A stretch of DNA of 64,000 nt from Azospirillum sp. 412522 (GCF_019805165.1 NZ_RWIJ01000027.1:24213-88212), one strand, 5' to 3'; positions 1 to 9,819 are shown, counted from the first letter of the stretch. Numbers and translations: made by a program. Notes: generated by a model not told the origin, from the sequence alone.

Positions 1-46
1 GCGCCGTCACGACACCCGGCACCCAAAACGCGAGGTGATGCTTCAT
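1..46 (-). CDS. Start of an unknown gene (partial, runs off the left edge)
   Basis: Only the first 15 codons are in the window; they translate as MKHHLAFWVPGVVTA. An AAGGA ribosome-binding site lies about seven bases before the ATG, which is why I call it a real start. It is the fourth gene in line on the minus strand after an MFS transporter, uxuA and the SDR gene, so it probably belongs to the same hexuronate operon. The hydrophobic start could be a signal peptide, but too little is visible to name a function. Confidence 0.5.
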   Translation of the reverse strand, partial: MKHHLAFWVPGVVTA

Positions 47-310
47 TTCAATATCCTTCGCACTCGCGAATTATTTCCACCGAAACTATGCGGCCTCATC
101 GGTTCCGTCACAGGGAGGGCGGAGGTGGGGAAGTCAGCGGGTAGGCATCGGGGGCGGAAAGGCCTGGACTCCGGCCCCGATGCCGTCCTTGATGCGGGCT
201 GCGGTAACGGCCGCAAGGCCGAAGCCTGCGGCATTGTCGATCCGCTTCGGGTTGCCCGGATTTCGGAAATCCGGATGCCGTCCGCAGGCCGCAATGGCAT
301 GGAAATCGTG

Positions 311-1168
311 TCAGACGCCGGAATAGGCTGCGAAACCACCATCGACCGGCACGACGACGCCGTTGACGAAGCCGGATGCCTCGGTGCTGGCCAGCCATAG
401 CAGCGTGCCGATCAGTTCATGCGCCTCACCGAAGCGACCCATCGGGGTATGCCCGACGATCCTGAGGGCCCGTGCGGTGAAGTCGCCCGTCGCTTCGTCG
501 ATCAGCAGCTTGTGGTTCTGGGCCGTGAGGAAGAAGCCGGGTGCGATTGCATTGACCCGAATCCCGACCTTTGCGAAATGCACCGCCAGCCATTGCGTGA
601 AGTTGCTCACAGCCGCCTTTGCCCCGCTGTAGGCCGGGATCTTGGTCAGCGGCCGGAAGGCGTTCATCGACGACACGTTCAGAACGGTGCAGCCCGCCCG
701 CCCCAGCATCTGCCGCGCGAACACCTGGGTCGGCAGCAGCGTGCCCAGGAAATTCAGGTTGAACACGAACTCGACGCCTTTGGGATCGAGATCGAAGAAG
801 CTGGTCAGCGCGGCGTCCTCCAGATCCGCCACCTCCAGCCACTCCTTGTCCGTGGTGCCGCGCGGGTGGTTGCCGCCGGCGCCGTTGATCAGCAGGTCGC
901 AAGGGCCAAGCTTGGCAAGCACCTGCTCGGCCGCCGCCGCCAACGACTCCCGGTCCAGGGCATTGGCGGCAAGACCGATGGCCTGGGCGCCGTCCTTGCG
1001 CAGCTCCGCCGCCACGGCCTCGGCGGCATCGGCCTTGAGGTCGAGAATGGCGATCCTGGCACCCGCCGCGGCGAGCGCCTGGGCGAACGCGGCGCACAGA
1101 AGCCCGCCACCCCCGGTGACGACGGCGACCTTGCCGGCGAGATCGGCGGGCTTGAAGGGTATGGTCAT
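311..1168 (-). CDS. SDR oxidoreductase, probable fructuronate reductase (UxuB/YjmF-like)
   Basis: Classical short-chain dehydrogenase of 285 residues. The nucleotide-binding loop is a TGGGGLLCAAF variant near residue 18, followed by NGAGG (the NNAG position) and the catalytic YSGAK. SDRs of this form beside uxuA usually interconvert fructuronate and mannonate with NAD(H), the step before mannonate dehydratase. A GAGAGGG site precedes the ATG, and the gene starts 13 bases after uxuA stops, so the two are co-transcribed. The reaction is inferred from the neighbour; a related sugar-acid dehydrogenase is possible. Confidence 0.8.
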   Translation of the reverse strand: MTIPFKPADLAGKVAVVTGGGGLLCAAFAQALAAAGARIAILDLKADAAEAVAAELRKDGAQAIGLAANALDRESLAAAAEQVLAKLGPCDLLINGAGGNHPRGTTDKEWLEVADLEDAALTSFFDLDPKGVEFVFNLNFLGTLLPTQVFARQMLGRAGCTVLNVSSMNAFRPLTKIPAYSGAKAAVSNFTQWLAVHFAKVGIRVNAIAPGFFLTAQNHKLLIDEATGDFTARALRIVGHTPMGRFGEAHELIGTLLWLASTEASGFVNGVVVPVDGGFAAYSGV

Positions 1169-1181
1169 GGTTCAAGCCCTC

Positions 1182-2231
1182 TCAATGCCGGCCTTCGGCC
1201 TTGCCGATGCCTTCCCAAAGGCCGTTGAGATACACCGCGCCCAGCGCCCGGTCGTAAAGGCCATACCCCGGCTTGCCCGTTTCGCCCCAGATCATGCGGC
1301 CGTGGTCGGGCCGTGCATAGCCCTCGAAACCAGCCTCATGGTAGGCTTTGACGATCTCCGCCATATCCAGCGAACCGTCGGCCGAACGATGAGCGGTTTC
1401 ATAGAAATCGCCGGCCTCGTTGATCTTGACGTTGCGCAGGTGCGCGAAGTGGATGCGCTTGCGTCCGGCAAACTCCCGGACCATCGCCGGGATGTCGTTC
1501 TTGCACGACGCACCCAGCGATCCCGAACACAGCGTCAGTCCGTTGGCAGGGTGGTCGACGATACCGAGCAGGCGGACAAGATCGGCGCGATCCTTGACGA
1601 TCCGAGGCAGCCCGAAGATGGGACGCGGCGGGTCGTCGGGGTGGATGGCCATGCGGATTCCGACCTCCGCCGCGACCGGAATGATGCGCTTGAGGAAATA
1701 TTCGAGGTTCGCCCACAGCGCCGACTCATCCACCGCCTCATACTCGGCCAGAAGAGCCTTCAACTCATCGGCGCGGTAACTGGCGTCCCAGCCGGGCAGC
1801 GCGATGCCCTGGCTGAGGTCGATCCTGTCGATCGTCGCGGTATCGAAGCCCAGCGTGGTTGATCCGTCGGGAAGCCGCATTTCTAATGTCGTCCGGGTCC
1901 AATCGAACACCGGCATGAAGTTGTAGCAGATGACCTTGATGCCGCACTGCGCCAGATGGCGGATGCTGGTGCAGTAATTGTCGATCAGCCGGTCGCGGCT
2001 CGGTTTGCCGAGTTTGATGTCCTCGTGCACCGGTACGCTCTCGATCACCTCCAGCGCCAGCCCGTGCGCCTCCACCTTGGCTTTCAGCGCCTGGATGTTG
2101 GCCAACGGCCACGCTTCCCCGACCGGAACGTCGTAAATTGCCGACACCACCCCATGCATGCCTGGAATCTGGCGGATGTAATCGAGCGGAACGGGGTCTT
2201 CGTCCCCGTACCAGCGGAACGTCATCTTCAT
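1182..2231 (-). CDS. uxuA: Mannonate dehydratase
   Basis: Full-length at 349 residues, with the family start MTFRWYGDEDPV one codon after the initial MK. It dehydrates D-mannonate to 2-keto-3-deoxygluconate in glucuronate breakdown. Recognisable family stretches include GVVSAIYDVPVGEAW, VIESVPVHEDIKLG, CYNFMPVFDWTRT, MAIHPDDPPRPIFGLPRI and a C-terminal YARPDHGRMIWGE, which supplies metal and substrate ligands. An AAGGA site lies six bases before the start. It sits between the importer and the SDR gene, which fits a uxu operon. I see no damage. Confidence 0.95.
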   Translation of the reverse strand: MKMTFRWYGDEDPVPLDYIRQIPGMHGVVSAIYDVPVGEAWPLANIQALKAKVEAHGLALEVIESVPVHEDIKLGKPSRDRLIDNYCTSIRHLAQCGIKVICYNFMPVFDWTRTTLEMRLPDGSTTLGFDTATIDRIDLSQGIALPGWDASYRADELKALLAEYEAVDESALWANLEYFLKRIIPVAAEVGIRMAIHPDDPPRPIFGLPRIVKDRADLVRLLGIVDHPANGLTLCSGSLGASCKNDIPAMVREFAGRKRIHFAHLRNVKINEAGDFYETAHRSADGSLDMAEIVKAYHEAGFEGYARPDHGRMIWGETGKPGYGLYDRALGAVYLNGLWEGIGKAEGRH

Positions 2232-2301
2232 GGCTTATCCTTTTGAAATCTGGTCTTTTCTGGTGGACATGATGACCGGCGGCATCCGCGCGCCCCGGCT
2301 A

Positions 2302-2350
2302 GGGCGGCGGCATGTGCCGCCCAGGGCCCCGATCCCGGCAGATCGGGATC
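2302..2350. other. Two short hairpins inside the hexuronate operon
   Basis: The gap between the MFS gene and uxuA holds two inverted repeats: GGGCGGC at 2302-2308 with GCCGCCC at 2316-2322, and GATCCCG at 2331-2337 with CGGGATC at 2344-2350. Neither has a T tract. They may tune expression between the transporter and the enzymes, for example by protecting mRNA ends. The rest of the 226-base gap shows nothing else I can support. Confidence 0.45.
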
Positions 2351-2457
2351 AAAGGCCGTTGGCGCCGATAGGAACCGCTTTGCTCATGCCGGGCGTGGCG
2401 ATGATTTCCCGGCGCCGGTCTGGAGGCCGGCAGCCGCTTGCCGCCGGGAGAGCGCCG

Positions 2458-3795
2458 TCAGGCGCGCAGCGTGATGCGGTGGATCGGTCCCATCAGGACG
2501 ACATAGGCGAAGACGGCCAGGACCGTATGGGCGGCGACGAAGATCAGGACGCCTTCGAACGAACCCGTCGCGGCGATGATGTAGCCGGCGGCGATCGGCA
2601 TTACGATGCCCGCGATGCTGCCGATGGCGTTGAACATGCCGCCGGTCAGGCCCGTCAGTTCCTTCGGGCAGGCGTCGGAGATGACCGCCCAGCCGATGGC
2701 GGCCAGTCCCTTGCCGTAGAAGGCCAGGGCCATGATGGCGATCACCATCCATTCCGTGTCGACGAAGTTGCAGAGCACCAGCGAGGAGGCCAGCGACATG
2801 CCGATGACGAAGGGCGTCTTGCGGGCGACCGACAGCGAGACGCCGCGACGAAGCAGCGCGTCGGAAAGGAGGCCGCAGCAAATGCCGCCGAGAAAGCCGC
2901 AGATCGCCGGCAGGGTGGCCACCAGGCCGACCTTCATGATCGGCATGCCGCGGCCCTGCGCCAGATAGACCGGGAACCAGGTCGTGAAGAAGTAGGTGAG
3001 GGAGGTATTGGCATACTGGGAAATATAGGCGGCAAGCAGCAGGCGGTGGCTGAGCAGTTGCTTGACATGGCTCCAGCGCACCTTCACCGGCGGAGCGGAC
3101 CCCTTGCGGTCCATATCCACCAGCGCGCCGCCCTTCTCCACGTAGGCGATTTCCGCCGCGTTGACGCGCGGATGGCTCTTGGGGCTGTAGATCAGCTTGG
3201 GCCAGAAGACACCGATGACGATGCCGATGCAGCCCATGAACAGGAACACATATTCCCAGCCATAATAGGCGGTGAGCCACGCCATGATCGGCGAGAAGAT
3301 GGCCAGCGAAAAATACTGCGCCGTGTTGAAGATCGCCGTCGCGGTGCCGCGCTCGGCCGTCGGGAACCAAGCCGCGACGATCCGTCCATTGGCCGGGAAG
3401 GCCGGTGATTCCACAAGGCCCAGCAGGAACCGCACGCTGAAGAGAAGGAAGAAGGCGGTCGCGGGGTGCGCGAGGCCGACGGCACCTTGCAGCAGCGTGC
3501 AGATCGACCAGAGGATGAGGCTCATCCCGTAGATGACCTTGGACCCGTAACGGTCCAGCAGCCAGCCGCTGGGAATCTGGCCGATCACATAGGCCCAGGC
3601 GAAGGCCGAGAACAGATAGCCCATCCCGATGGAGTCGAAGCCCAGGTCGCGTTGGACGGCCGTTCCCGCGATCGAGAGCGTTGCCCGGTCAGCGTAATTG
3701 ATCGTGCTGACAAGGACCAGGATTGCCAGAATGCCGTAGCGGACATGCGTGGCCTTGGCCCCGTCCGAAACGGCGGTCTGCGTGATAGCACTCAT
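2458..3795 (-). CDS. MFS transporter, sugar-acid/hexuronate type (ExuT/GudP-like)
   Basis: A 445-residue major facilitator of the anion:cation symporter group. The first helix ends in NYADRATLSIAG and is followed by GQIPSGWLLDRYGSK, the loop 2-3 signature of the family. About twelve hydrophobic segments can be followed, with a central cytoplasmic loop around residue 215. I place the start at MSAITQ because GGGAAGG lies seven bases upstream; the reading frame is open further but without a good site. Being upstream of uxuA, it probably imports glucuronate, galacturonate or a related sugar acid by proton symport; the exact substrate is inferred. Confidence 0.85.
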   Translation of the reverse strand: MSAITQTAVSDGAKATHVRYGILAILVLVSTINYADRATLSIAGTAVQRDLGFDSIGMGYLFSAFAWAYVIGQIPSGWLLDRYGSKVIYGMSLILWSICTLLQGAVGLAHPATAFFLLFSVRFLLGLVESPAFPANGRIVAAWFPTAERGTATAIFNTAQYFSLAIFSPIMAWLTAYYGWEYVFLFMGCIGIVIGVFWPKLIYSPKSHPRVNAAEIAYVEKGGALVDMDRKGSAPPVKVRWSHVKQLLSHRLLLAAYISQYANTSLTYFFTTWFPVYLAQGRGMPIMKVGLVATLPAICGFLGGICCGLLSDALLRRGVSLSVARKTPFVIGMSLASSLVLCNFVDTEWMVIAIMALAFYGKGLAAIGWAVISDACPKELTGLTGGMFNAIGSIAGIVMPIAAGYIIAATGSFEGVLIFVAAHTVLAVFAYVVLMGPIHRITLRA

Positions 3796-5072
3796 TTTTG
3801 AACCTTCCCAACGGCTGCTCCGCCCATTTCTCATCAGGTCCGGAACTCTGTCGCGAAACCGGAGAGGCGCCATTCATCTGGAATATGTGACCGAATCTCG
3901 GACCCGGCCGTGCGATGCGGGGATCGGCCCCGGTTCATCCCATGCCGCTGTTCTATCGACCGTGCTGACAAGCAATTCGACTATCGATCCGTTGGTGCTC
4001 GATGTCGGCCAATACGGTTCGAACTACGAAAAATCGGCACTTTCCGTAAGACAGTCGCGAAGTCGCGCTTGCAGCCAAGATGGATCGGTGGATGGGCTGT
4101 CTCGGAAGGATCGTGCTTGGCCATCGCCGTCGCATGACTATGGATATCCACCCAGCCTCGGAGCAGATTTCTCATCTGTCTTGCAACGATTGGAACTTCT
4201 TGGACGGATGCGCACATGAACATTTCCCCCTTCCCATAATGCTTATGCGAAGTGCATTTTGTTTTGCGGGATAATCATCCGGGCGTTTGGGATAGTCCAA
4301 GACAATCGGGCTAACAGGTCGATGCCGGAATGGAATGGCCGGCGTCCTTTTCGGGACATAGACGTGGCGGAAATTGAAAAAGTTTGCTGATTGGATCGTG
4401 GATAGAAAGGAAGCGTCACACTTGGCGGCGTGACGTGAAGCGCTTCATCTGCCGCTCGCGTTATCGGGTCGGTTGGGGCTGGTTTCGGCACGGTTGTTGA
4501 TGCTCTTATGCTGAAGGTGAACCCCCGGCATGATGGTCCGCTTGGCGGCGGCTCATGGTTCACGGTGATGCCGCAGGCCGCCAGCATCTCCTTCCATACG
4601 CAGGCCCAGGGGGAAGCGGGAACTGACGCAGCGGAGGGCACGGGGGCGTCGTCATGGCAACCCTTACCCGCGCCCCCGTCGCCCGCCACCATGGACCTGA
4701 CGGTGCCATGCCGAACCGAAGCAACGGTAATTCCAAGAGAATTTGCCGAAATACGCTTTTGGCATTGGTTCGATACCTCAACGGTCTTAGACGAGGGGCG
4801 AAGCCCGAGCTAACGTGGTCCAAACAGTTTGAGGGACCATCGAATGCTTGGGGCTGCCGTAATCGATCGCGAATAATTCTGATCGTTCCTGAACGGACGT
4901 AGGAATTGTTCGGATGTGAAAAGAATTTGTCAAAGTGGTAGATGCACTTCGTGCTGCCTTGATTGCCGAGGCATGCACGGCTTAAAGCAAACATCATCCT
5001 TTGACGATACCCTCCTACGCGCCGCTGAAACATTCGACATGCCATGGTTGGAAACAGTGGAAGTGTATATCC
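3796..5072. other. Gene-poor stretch of about 1.3 kb
   Basis: No open frame here resembles a known protein. The longest candidates (for example 4243-4692 on the minus strand) lack a convincing ribosome-binding site and have low-complexity, proline- and serine-rich translations. The region must hold the promoter of the minus-strand hexuronate operon and of the plus-strand phosphatase. I could not pick out a GntR- or LacI-type operator by eye. The lower GC of parts of it suggests decayed or foreign DNA. Confidence 0.5.
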
Positions 5073-6602
5073 ATGATTCTCGATAATAATTCATGCTGGC
5101 CAATGTCACGTCGCGCTCTGCTGAAAGGAACGAGTTTCCTCGCGGCCGGTGCGTTTGGCTCCGGGCTTTCAGTGGCACATCCAGCGTGGGCGGCCACCGA
5201 TGTTGCGGAGATGATCGCAACACTGATCTCGGGCGAGCCGACTCCGACGTCCATCGTGCTCCAGGTGCGCTTGAGCCCAGGATTGCCGCCAGTCGGTGTG
5301 TATGATTCTCCGACACCGGGACTTCCTGCCCAACTTCGCTTTGAAGTTTCGGAAATGCCGGAATTTCACGATCCACTCCGGACGGCCTGGCAAGAGGCGA
5401 ATGAGGAAGATGATTATGTCGTCAAGACAACGATCCAAGGCCTGAAGCCACACACCAAATACTTCTACCGTGTGGAGGTGCGTAAGCCCGACAACCAAAT
5501 CTTCAAAACCCAACAAGTGGGTAGTTTCTGGACCCTGGCAAACGCGAGTGATGACATACGCGTGTCTTTTGCGGTGTTCAGTTGCCTGAACTACGAGAAA
5601 TTTTACGGAATAGTCAAGGGCGGCGGAGGCGGAGAGAAAGACGCGCCGGCGTGGAGCTTGCCAGCCGAAGGCCGGGATTGGTCACGCGGATATCCCGTAA
5701 TGGATGTCATTCGCGAGAAAAAGGTACAGTTCATGGTCGCGACGGGCGACACGGTCTATTACGACCCGCGGCAGGACACGGATAAATTTCGGGCAACAAC
5801 CACCCCCCAGATGCGCGCCAGCTGGCACAAGCAGTTTGCGGTTCCGTCTTTACGGGACGCCTTGACTGAGCACGGCACGTTTTGGATGATTGATGATCAC
5901 GATTTTCGCTTCGATGATGCTGATGGTACAGGTGAACGATTGCCGTCGCCCGCCGATGGCAAGAAGATATTTCATGAGCAGGTGCCGGCACCCAACGAAG
6001 GGCCGACTTACAGGACCTATCCGATCAACAAATACGCCCAGATTTGGGTGCTTGACGGGCGTGAATACCGCTCGCCAAACAAAGCCCCGGATACACCTGA
6101 CAAGAGTCTTTGGGGGGGCGAGCAGCGGGAATGGCTTGAAAAAACCCTCCAAGAGAGTAACGCGCCTTTCAAAATAATCATCACGCCATCCCCTATCGTT
6201 GGCCCTGACGACGCAAAAAAATCCGACAACCAAACCAATTTCGGCGGTTTCCGTCGTGAGGGCGAGGCCTTCCTCGAGTTCCTCCGCGACAATAATCTGG
6301 CCTCGTCTACCGTGATTATTACGGGAGACAGACACTGGCATTATCATTCTATTCATCCGACCGGAGTTGAGGAGTTTGCCTGTGGAACAGCCCATCGCCA
6401 GAATTCGCGGTATGGGGTAAAGCCCGGGCAAGGAACCGATCCTGAAGGCCGTATCCGCCAGCCGTATCTCATGGCGGAGCCTGAAGGGGGGTTCATCGAG
6501 GTTGCCGTCGAGCCCGGAAGCGGAAGCGAAAAAGCGACTCTTGCAATTCGTCTTTGGAACGAAACCGGGTTGCTGCGGCACGAAGTACGCCGAGTGGCGT
6601 AG
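5073..6602 (+). CDS. Alkaline phosphatase D family protein (PhoD-like), Tat-exported
   Basis: About 509 residues. A Tat signal MSRRALLKGTSFLAAGAF opens the protein and ends near AHPAWA. Then comes an N-terminal fibronectin-like PhoD domain (TSIVLQVRLSPG, YFYRVEVRKPD) and a calcineurin-like metallophosphatase core with SCLNYEKFYGIV, ATGDTVYYD, the DDHDF motif and ITGDRHWHYHS. Such enzymes hydrolyse phosphomonoesters or diesters outside the cytoplasm and depend on metals. The start could also be the ATG at 5103, directly at the twin-arginine motif; the upstream ATG at 5073 has a weak GGAAG site. The gene stands alone and its base composition is less GC-rich than its neighbours, hinting at transfer. 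Confidence 0.88.
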   Translation: MILDNNSCWPMSRRALLKGTSFLAAGAFGSGLSVAHPAWAATDVAEMIATLISGEPTPTSIVLQVRLSPGLPPVGVYDSPTPGLPAQLRFEVSEMPEFHDPLRTAWQEANEEDDYVVKTTIQGLKPHTKYFYRVEVRKPDNQIFKTQQVGSFWTLANASDDIRVSFAVFSCLNYEKFYGIVKGGGGGEKDAPAWSLPAEGRDWSRGYPVMDVIREKKVQFMVATGDTVYYDPRQDTDKFRATTTPQMRASWHKQFAVPSLRDALTEHGTFWMIDDHDFRFDDADGTGERLPSPADGKKIFHEQVPAPNEGPTYRTYPINKYAQIWVLDGREYRSPNKAPDTPDKSLWGGEQREWLEKTLQESNAPFKIIITPSPIVGPDDAKKSDNQTNFGGFRREGEAFLEFLRDNNLASSTVIITGDRHWHYHSIHPTGVEEFACGTAHRQNSRYGVKPGQGTDPEGRIRQPYLMAEPEGGFIEVAVEPGSGSEKATLAIRLWNETGLLRHEVRRVA

Positions 6603-6670
6603 ATGCCATCATGGGCCGGTGAACTGAGCTGGCGGGCAGTGGTCCTGCCCCCCGTGGTGGTGTAAGGGAG

Positions 6671-6715
6671 CCGGCCCGCCTGCGCCAGCCATGAGAAGGC
6701 GCTACGGCGGGCCGG
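6671..6715. terminator. Strong hairpin between convergent genes
   Basis: CCGGCCCGCC at 6671-6680 pairs with GGCGGGCCGG at 6706-6715, and an inner GCGCC/GGCGC pair (6682-6686, 6698-6702) extends the stem. It lies between the convergent phosphatase and response-regulator genes, so it probably works as a two-way terminator, although no clear T tract follows. Confidence 0.6.
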
Positions 6716-6823
6716 TTCCCCACAGCTACACCACGTCTTGGAACACGAACCACCATGAACAGGTAAAAATGCCGCCGCGGGACAATTGTACCCGGATGCA
6801 TTCTCCTGAGAACGGTCATTGCC

Positions 6824-7513
6824 CTACGTATCCGGCTTGGCGGTCAGCAGATACCCGAGTCCATGGACGGTGACGATCTCCACCTCGCTTCCGGCGAGCC
6901 GACGGCGAAGGCGCGACACCAACACGTCGGCGGTGCGGTCTCCATACACCCACTCCCGTCCGCAGATCGCCTTGCTGATCTCCAGCCGATCCGACGGCCG
7001 GTCGAGGGTGTGGATCAGATGGACGAGCAGCCGGCTTTCGGCCGGGGACAGAACCTCGGTCCGGCCACCGATCGACAACCGCCGGGTCTGGGTGTTGAGC
7101 TGAACGGTCTTGCCGACGGTGACGACCCTGTCCTCATGCGCTTCGCGCGGCGCGTCGATGTGCTTGGCGATGCGCGCCCGCAGCAAGGCCGGCTCGACCG
7201 GCTTGCAGATATAGTCGAGGGCGCCCAGCCCCAGGCCGAGCAGCTGGTCGTGCGAGGCCGACAGGCTGGACAGCACGATGAAGGGTGCCCTGGCTTCGGC
7301 CTGGATGATCTGGGCGAGCAGCAGGCCGTCGGTGTCCGGCAGCCGGCGGTCCAGGATCACCAGATCGAACCGCTGCCGCTTCAGCGCTGTCCGCGCCTGG
7401 GCGCCGTCGGCGGCACAATGGAAGCGATGCCCCATCTGCGTGACCACATCCTCGACCATCAGTTGGATCAGGACGTCGTCGTCGACGAGAAGTATGTCGG
7501 CGGTCTCGGTCAC
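6824..7513 (-). CDS. OmpR-type response regulator of the Tor-like locus
   Basis: A 229-residue regulator: receiver domain (ILLVDDDVL at the N-terminus, phosphorylation Asp in LVILDRRLPDTDG, conserved Lys in YICKPVEP) followed by a winged helix ending in REWVYGDRTADVLVSRLRRRL. I start it at the GTG at 7513, which overlaps the kinase stop as GTGA and has AGAGGA upstream; a longer ATG start would run deep into the kinase gene. It resembles TorR/DorR and presumably receives phosphate from the Hpt domain of the adjacent kinase. Its likely targets are the divergent cytochrome-torD-torA operon and the repeats at 9924-9944. Confidence 0.9.
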   Translation of the reverse strand: MTETADILLVDDDVLIQLMVEDVVTQMGHRFHCAADGAQARTALKRQRFDLVILDRRLPDTDGLLLAQIIQAEARAPFIVLSSLSASHDQLLGLGLGALDYICKPVEPALLRARIAKHIDAPREAHEDRVVTVGKTVQLNTQTRRLSIGGRTEVLSPAESRLLVHLIHTLDRPSDRLEISKAICGREWVYGDRTADVLVSRLRRRLAGSEVEIVTVHGLGYLLTAKPDT

Positions 7514-9819
7514 GCTGAGGAATCCTCTGCGAAGCGGTTCCGCCAATCCGGTGGCAGGGAGCATGCGAGCAGGGCCGCATGCTCCTTGTTCCGCGCCGCC
7601 GCGTCGACGGCGCCATCCTCATGCGCCGCTTCGATCCGCCGCAGCCGGTCGGCGATTTCGTCCAGGCCGAAGGTCGCGGCTCCGCTCGCCAGCTTGTGGG
7701 CCAGCGCGGCAAGGGGAGCATCCCGATCCGCCGGGTCGGCGACCTCCAGCATCGTACGGAACTCCGTCCAGCCGCGGGTGAACGCTTCCGCCATCCGCCG
7801 CCGCGCGGTCGGCGACAGGCCGTCGAGCAGGCCGCCCGCTCCCACCACCGGTCGCGCCGCCTTGCCGCGGATGGCCTTGCCCAGCGCGGTCGCATCCAGC
7901 GGCTTCTCCAGGATGGCCTGGAAAAGTCCGGCATCGGCGGGCGAGGCGCGGACCCAATCGGCATTGGCACTCAACAGGATGATCGAGGCATCCGCCAATG
8001 CCGGATTGCGGCGGATCTCGCGGGCGAAGTCCGGTCCGGTGCCGTCCGGCAAGCGGTAATCGAGGAGGAAGACGCCATAGGCGTCCGGGGCCGCTAGCAA
8101 CAGGGCGTGCGCCTGCTCCAGGGTCTGGGCGTGGTCAACCGACAGTCCCATGCGCTCCAGCATGGCGGCGGTGACCTGGGCGTTGATCGGGTCGTCGTCG
8201 ACCATGAGGCAGTTCTGGTGGAGACGGTCGTCCGGCGCGCCCTGACGGGGCGGCGGCTCGGCCGGGGATGCCGCGACCAGCGGCAGGCGCACTTCGACGA
8301 CGGCCCCTTCCCTGGGTTCGAGGACGGCGATGCCGCCTCCAAGCGCCAGCGTCATGCGCTGTGCGATGGCGAGGCCCAGGCCGGACCCGTTGCGCCCCGT
8401 CGTCCGCGGCCGCAGCCCGACGGGTGCTTGCGCCAGCATCTCGCGGATTTCCTCGGGCATGCCCGGCCCATGGTCGGCGACCCGGAAGACCAGCATGCCG
8501 TCCTCCTCCCGCAGGCCGACCAGCACCCCACGGCCGTCGTCATGGCGCAGGGCGTTCTGGATCAAATTGCCCAGCACCTGCTGGGTCATCGACCAGTCCA
8601 GCCGGACATGCTCCGGCAGGCCCGGCGCCATCTCCAGGCGCAGGGGCACGCCCAGCTGACGGGCGGGAATGTCCTTGATCCGCATCAGATCGCCCAGAGC
8701 CTCACGCAGGCACACCGCGACCGGACGCGGCTGCGGCGCCTGATGCTCGAAACGCGAGAAGCTGAGCACATTCTCCAGCGTCGTGTTCAGCGACCGGGCC
8801 GCAATGTCCAGAAGCCCGACCAGTTCCTCCTGCTTGTCCGGGCTGGCCCCTTTCATCAGGCCTGCGGCCCCCAGGACGCTGTGGAGCGGCGCGCGGATTT
8901 CATGGGACATCGCCGCCAGGAACAGCGACATGGTGCGCTCCGCCTCGCGAGCCCTGAGTATCGCCTGATGATGCTCGGTCACGTCGTGCAGCAGCATGAT
9001 CTGCCAGGGCCGCAGCTTGTGGACCGTATCCTCGACCGACCGCAGGCGGATGTCGAAGCAGCGGCTGCCCTGGCGGGTCTGCATCCAGATCGAATTCCAC
9101 TCCGTGCCCGGCGTGGCGACGATCTGGTCCACCACCGCCTGAAGCTCGCTGCGGCGCGGTTGCAGGGCCAGACGGTAGGTCAGCGCGCCGGCCTCCGGCA
9201 TGTCGAGGAAGAATTGCAGCGCCGCCCGGTTGGCGGTCAGCAGCCGGCTGTCCTCGTCCAGGATGAACACCGGATTGCGCAGGCTTTCCAGCGCCGCGAA
9301 ATACTGGTCGCGCTCGCGCGTCAGCCGCCGCAGGCTGTCGCTCAACGCCTCCTCCTGCGGCGCGGCCACCGCCCAGGGGGCCAGCATCGCCAGTTCGACC
9401 TCGTCGAAGAAATCGTCGAGCCTCGCTCGGAAGGCGTCGCCGCCGCCGAACTCCCGCGCACCGTCCGCCAGGCCGTCCAGCCGGCTGTGATAGGCGCGCC
9501 GGTAAAGCTTGAGCAGGCCGTTGTTGAGTTCCAGCGGAATTCCCGCGTCGTGATGCGTCTGCGAGATATGGCGGAGCCTGCCGAAACGCGGGTCGGTGCG
9601 ATAGTTGTTGTGGCCGTTGACCCCATCCCGGCGCAGTGGGTCGGACAGATAGGCGACAAGGCTCTCATTGAGCGCCACCGTGGCCTCGGTCCAGGCCGCC
9701 CGCATGGAGCTGGTCTGGTCGGCATAGCCCTTCTGCTTGGCCAGCCGGATGCCCTCGTCGACCAGCGCGCCGCATTCGGCCCGAAGGGCGTCGGTCAACC
9801 AATCGGCCCGCCGCTTCAT
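7510..9819 (-). CDS. Soluble hybrid histidine kinase (PAS-HisKA-HATPase-REC-Hpt)
   Basis: About 769 residues in five parts: an all-helical N-terminal region (residues 1-165, with LYRRAYHSRLD), a PAS-like domain (about 185-300), HisKA with SHEIRAPLHSVLG, an ATPase domain with NLIQNALRH and RVADHGPGMP, a receiver (VDDDPINAQ, LLDYRLPDGTG) and a C-terminal Hpt with LAHKLASGAATFG. The phosphorelay layout matches TorS, but no membrane helix or periplasmic sensor is present and no torT lies nearby. I prefer the ATG at 9819 because GGAGG precedes it; the frame is open to 9840. It is translationally coupled to the response regulator and divergent from the Tor-like operon. What it senses is unknown. 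Confidence 0.9.
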   Translation of the reverse strand: MKRRADWLTDALRAECGALVDEGIRLAKQKGYADQTSSMRAAWTEATVALNESLVAYLSDPLRRDGVNGHNNYRTDPRFGRLRHISQTHHDAGIPLELNNGLLKLYRRAYHSRLDGLADGAREFGGGDAFRARLDDFFDEVELAMLAPWAVAAPQEEALSDSLRRLTRERDQYFAALESLRNPVFILDEDSRLLTANRAALQFFLDMPEAGALTYRLALQPRRSELQAVVDQIVATPGTEWNSIWMQTRQGSRCFDIRLRSVEDTVHKLRPWQIMLLHDVTEHHQAILRAREAERTMSLFLAAMSHEIRAPLHSVLGAAGLMKGASPDKQEELVGLLDIAARSLNTTLENVLSFSRFEHQAPQPRPVAVCLREALGDLMRIKDIPARQLGVPLRLEMAPGLPEHVRLDWSMTQQVLGNLIQNALRHDDGRGVLVGLREEDGMLVFRVADHGPGMPEEIREMLAQAPVGLRPRTTGRNGSGLGLAIAQRMTLALGGGIAVLEPREGAVVEVRLPLVAASPAEPPPRQGAPDDRLHQNCLMVDDDPINAQVTAAMLERMGLSVDHAQTLEQAHALLLAAPDAYGVFLLDYRLPDGTGPDFAREIRRNPALADASIILLSANADWVRASPADAGLFQAILEKPLDATALGKAIRGKAARPVVGAGGLLDGLSPTARRRMAEAFTRGWTEFRTMLEVADPADRDAPLAALAHKLASGAATFGLDEIADRLRRIEAAHEDGAVDAAARNKEHAALLACSLPPDWRNRFAEDSSA

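Noticed and set aside
4243..4692. 149-codon minus-strand frame in the gene-poor region
   Set aside because: No good ribosome-binding site, Pro/Ser-rich translation and no family resemblance; overlapping frames on the other strand are equally plausible, so none is called.
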